Positions 5,015-6,538 of a stretch of DNA of 6,538 nt are shown here, in pieces (position 1 is the first letter of the stretch; every line of letters starts with the position of its first letter). Position numbers and translations under genes: made by a program. A model generated the notes under the pieces. It saw only the letters and a list, made by a program, of their open reading frames with translations, was not told the origin of the DNA and searched no databases. Origin of the DNA: Clostridium sp. Lineage in GTDB: Bacteria; Bacillota; Clostridia; Lachnospirales; Lachnospiraceae. Location of the stretch: contig JAEDOC010000117.1 in NCBI GenBank assembly GCA_016302185.1, forward strand, positions 1-6,538, read 5' to 3'.

Positions 5015-6025
5015 ATGAAGAAAGAAGAAACCAGAACCTTTCTGGCTCTGCTGGCAGTGCTTTTCCTGGGCTGCATGACAGCTGTGCTGCTCCGACCGAA
5101 AAAAACAGAGCCCATCAGCCGATCCGACTTTTTATTGAACACCTTTGTTACCGTGACCCTGTATGATACGGAGGATGAATCTCTTCTGGATTCCTGTATG
5201 GAGCTGTGCCGAATGTATGAAAGCCGGTTCAGCAAAACCATATCCACCAGTGAAATCTACCAGATGAATCACCGTCAGCCGGAGGAGACCACATTTTCTC
5301 TGTCACAGGACACCGCCGACTTGATTCGGGAAGGGCTGGAATACAGCAGACTCTCTGACGGAGCCTTCGACATTACCATTGAGCCCTTAAGCTCCCTGTG
5401 GGATTTCACCAGCGGGGAAGCGGTCATCCCGGAGGAATCCGCGATTCAGGCAGCAACCGCCAGAGTGGATTATCGCAATCTGGTACTGGACGGCAATACT
5501 CTGACCTTTCTCTCCCCGGACACCACCATTGATCTGGGTTCCATCGCCAAAGGCTTTATCGCCGACCGTTTAAAGGAATATCTGGTCGGCCAGGGTGTAA
5601 AAAGTGCCATTATCAATCTGGGCGGCAATGTACTCTGCATCGGAGAACAACCGGATGGTTCCCCCTTTCTCATTGGCCTTCAGGCCCCCTTTGAAGAAAG
5701 GAATACCATCTATGCCAATCTGGAAATCCATGATTTATCCGTGGTTTCCTCCGGCGTCTACGAACGCCATTTTGTGGTGGATGGAAAGAATTACCACCAT
5801 CTGCTGAATCCGAAAACCGGATACCCCTATGACAACGGCTTGATCTCTGTTACCATCCTTTCTTCCCGTTCCGTGGACGGAGACGCCCTGAGTACCACCT
5901 GCTTCTCCTTAGGACTGGACAAAGGCCTGGCGCTTGTCAATTCCCTGGATGGAATTGACGCCTTTTTTATGACAGAGGATAAAGAAGTGCATTACTCTGA
6001 CGGTGCAGAAGCCTTTCTCCGGTAA
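5015..6025 (+). CDS. apbE: FAD:protein FMN transferase (ApbE family)
   Basis: 336-residue flavin transferase. ApbE enzymes use FAD and Mg2+ to attach FMN through a phosphoester bond to a threonine (or serine) of exported or membrane proteins such as RnfG/RnfD, NqrB/NqrC or FMN-binding-domain proteins. Motifs in order are SDGAFDITIEPL (114-125), IDLGSIAKGFIADRL (172-186), INLGGN (200-205), SGVYERHF (246-253), HHLLNPKTGYP (261-271) and DGDALSTTCFSLG (288-300), the last holding metal-binding residues. The N-terminus has a hydrophobic stretch (about 8-26) with a cysteine at 20 in LFLGC. This is a poor but possible lipobox, so the protein is either a lipoprotein or signal-anchored, with the catalytic domain outside the membrane. 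The ATG follows AAGGA (4999-5003) by 11 nt. It is first in a two-gene unit with the NusG-domain-II gene 76 bp downstream. No acceptor protein with an FMN-attachment motif is in the window. Confidence 0.95.
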   Translation: MKKEETRTFLALLAVLFLGCMTAVLLRPKKTEPISRSDFLLNTFVTVTLYDTEDESLLDSCMELCRMYESRFSKTISTSEIYQMNHRQPEETTFSLSQDTADLIREGLEYSRLSDGAFDITIEPLSSLWDFTSGEAVIPEESAIQAATARVDYRNLVLDGNTLTFLSPDTTIDLGSIAKGFIADRLKEYLVGQGVKSAIINLGGNVLCIGEQPDGSPFLIGLQAPFEERNTIYANLEIHDLSVVSSGVYERHFVVDGKNYHHLLNPKTGYPYDNGLISVTILSSRSVDGDALSTTCFSLGLDKGLALVNSLDGIDAFFMTEDKEVHYSDGAEAFLR

Positions 6026-6101
6026 CCAGAGGACCGTCAGGCCTCAGCCAACCATACAGAAAAACTTAATTTCAAATGTACAAATTCAGGAGTAAAAAAG
6101 A

Positions 6102-6443
6102 ATGAAACAGCAAACCAGAAACGAACTTTTCCTTATCGCCGCTATCATTCTGATTGCCGCCATCTTCTATGCCGGAAACCATCTGGCCGCCCGGCAGCCG
6201 TCAGCCATTGTAGAAGTCAGCGTAGACGGGACCGTAACACACGAGTTTCCTTTAGATATTGAAAGCGAGTTTACCATTCAGGGATACGACGGCGGCAAAA
6301 ATCATCTGATCATCAAAGATGGCATCGCAGAAATCAGCGAAGCCAGCTGTCCGGATAAGATCTGCGTCAACCATGCCCCCATCAGTGAAAGCGGACAGAC
6401 CATCGTGTGTCTGCCCAACCGGGTGGTGGTGACCATTAAATAG
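6102..6443 (+). CDS. Membrane-anchored NusG domain II protein
   Basis: 113-residue protein with one N-terminal membrane segment (about 9-25) and a small beta-rich domain resembling stand-alone NusG domain II proteins of Firmicutes. It is not the transcription factor NusG: there is no NGN or KOW domain. Beta strands around IVEVSVDGTVTHEFPL (36-51) lead to the conserved block CPDKICVNHAPIS (83-95) and IVCLPNRVVVTI (101-112). C83, C88, H91 and C103 are suited to metal binding or to a redox disulfide. The domain should face outside the membrane. The ATG has AGGAG (6088-6092) 9 nt upstream. It is probably co-transcribed with apbE, with no terminator-like stem in the 76-bp gap. In related genomes this family often accompanies apbE, Rnf-type or FMN-binding proteins, which suggests a role in the same membrane redox system. 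Its biochemical function is not established. Confidence 0.9.
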   Translation: MKQQTRNELFLIAAIILIAAIFYAGNHLAARQPSAIVEVSVDGTVTHEFPLDIESEFTIQGYDGGKNHLIIKDGIAEISEASCPDKICVNHAPISESGQTIVCLPNRVVVTIK

Positions 6444-6500
6444 AGATTTTGCGCAGGAAATGAGGGCGTCGCGTCAACTAACACCCGGCGTAGTGGAGTG

Positions 6501-6538
6501 GCGATATCTTTCAAAAGCAGGGAGGATATCGCTGCTTT
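6501..6538 (+). repeat. Two overlapping inverted repeats at the window edge
   Basis: Repeat A is GCGATATC (6501-6508) with GATATCGC (6525-6532), a perfect 8-bp stem with a 16-nt loop. Repeat B is AAAGCAG (6514-6520) with CTGCTTT (6532-6538), a perfect 7-bp stem with an 11-nt loop, and its last arm ends in T at the window edge. The 5' arm of B lies in the loop of A, and the 3' arms abut and share base 6532. The two folds are therefore mutually exclusive, since a pseudoknot would have no linker across stem A. A Shine-Dalgarno-like AGGGAGG (6519-6525) lies between the arms. This could be the terminator of the apbE unit or a leader switch for a gene beyond the window; truncation prevents a decision. 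Confidence 0.45.

Noticed and set aside
6026..6101. Possible terminator between apbE and the NusG-II gene (GAGG and CCTC arms)
   Set aside because: There are only 4 bp of pairing and no U-run; co-transcription is more likely.
6460..6538. Open frame running off the window (starts MRASRQLTPGVVEWRYL)
   Set aside because: The only ribosome-like sequence (AGGAA) almost touches the ATG, the product resembles nothing I recognise, and 26 codons are too few to support a gene.
6501..6538. H-type pseudoknot from the two interleaved stems
   Set aside because: No linker remains to cross the 8-bp stem A, so the two stems cannot form together; alternative hairpins fit better.

Overview
The window looks like chromosomal DNA of a Firmicute, most likely a clostridial gut-type anaerobe of the Lachnospiraceae sort. 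This is inferred from AGGAGG-type ribosome sites, sigma-A-type promoters, a Firmicute-style class II GalT, a PTS_EIIC_2-type permease, an ApbE / NusG-domain-II / Gx-transporter group and a clostridial-type Rex box. There is no phage, IS, CRISPR, tRNA or rRNA signal. Six intact protein genes plus one small zinc-ribbon gene fill almost the whole window.

Layout. (1) 75-467, minus strand: a small zinc-ribbon protein with a C-terminal membrane segment. (2) 468-699: a divergent intergenic region with an outward promoter on each side, an 18-bp near-match to the clostridial Rex operator at 540-557, an imperfect palindrome over the -35 box of the rightward promoter, and a potentially structured 5' leader. 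(3) 700-1728, plus strand: an orphan PTS IIC-type membrane permease, closed by a stem-loop terminator at 1770-1802 that is shared with the convergent operon. (4) 4778-1847, minus strand: Gx transporter, then galT (UDP-glucose:hexose-1-phosphate uridylyltransferase, class II), then a hydrolase-less RelA/SpoT-type nucleotide pyrophosphokinase that starts with TTG 3 nt after the galT stop. A second promoter inside the end of the Gx gene may drive galT-rel separately. (5) 4779-5014: a compact divergent region with two strong back-to-back promoters. (6) 5015-6443, plus strand: apbE (FAD:protein FMN transferase), then a membrane-anchored NusG-domain-II protein. (7) 6444-6538: no confident gene, but two overlapping, mutually exclusive inverted repeats at the window edge.

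How the genes may work together. ApbE attaches FMN covalently to exported or membrane electron-transfer proteins. In Firmicutes, ApbE, NusG-domain-II and Gx/heptaprenyl-type proteins often sit beside each other in membrane redox loci. No flavin acceptor protein is visible here, so the substrate must be encoded elsewhere. The candidate Rex (NADH/NAD+ sensor) site at the other end of the window would fit a redox theme, but that link is inference. The galT-rel pair joins galactose (Leloir) metabolism to alarmone-type signalling in one apparent transcription unit.

Several start sites were moved from the longest open frame: the permease to 700, galT to 4162 and the Gx gene to 4778 (its promoter lies inside the longer frame). 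All calls rest on reading the sequence and on recalled family motifs. No database search was possible.
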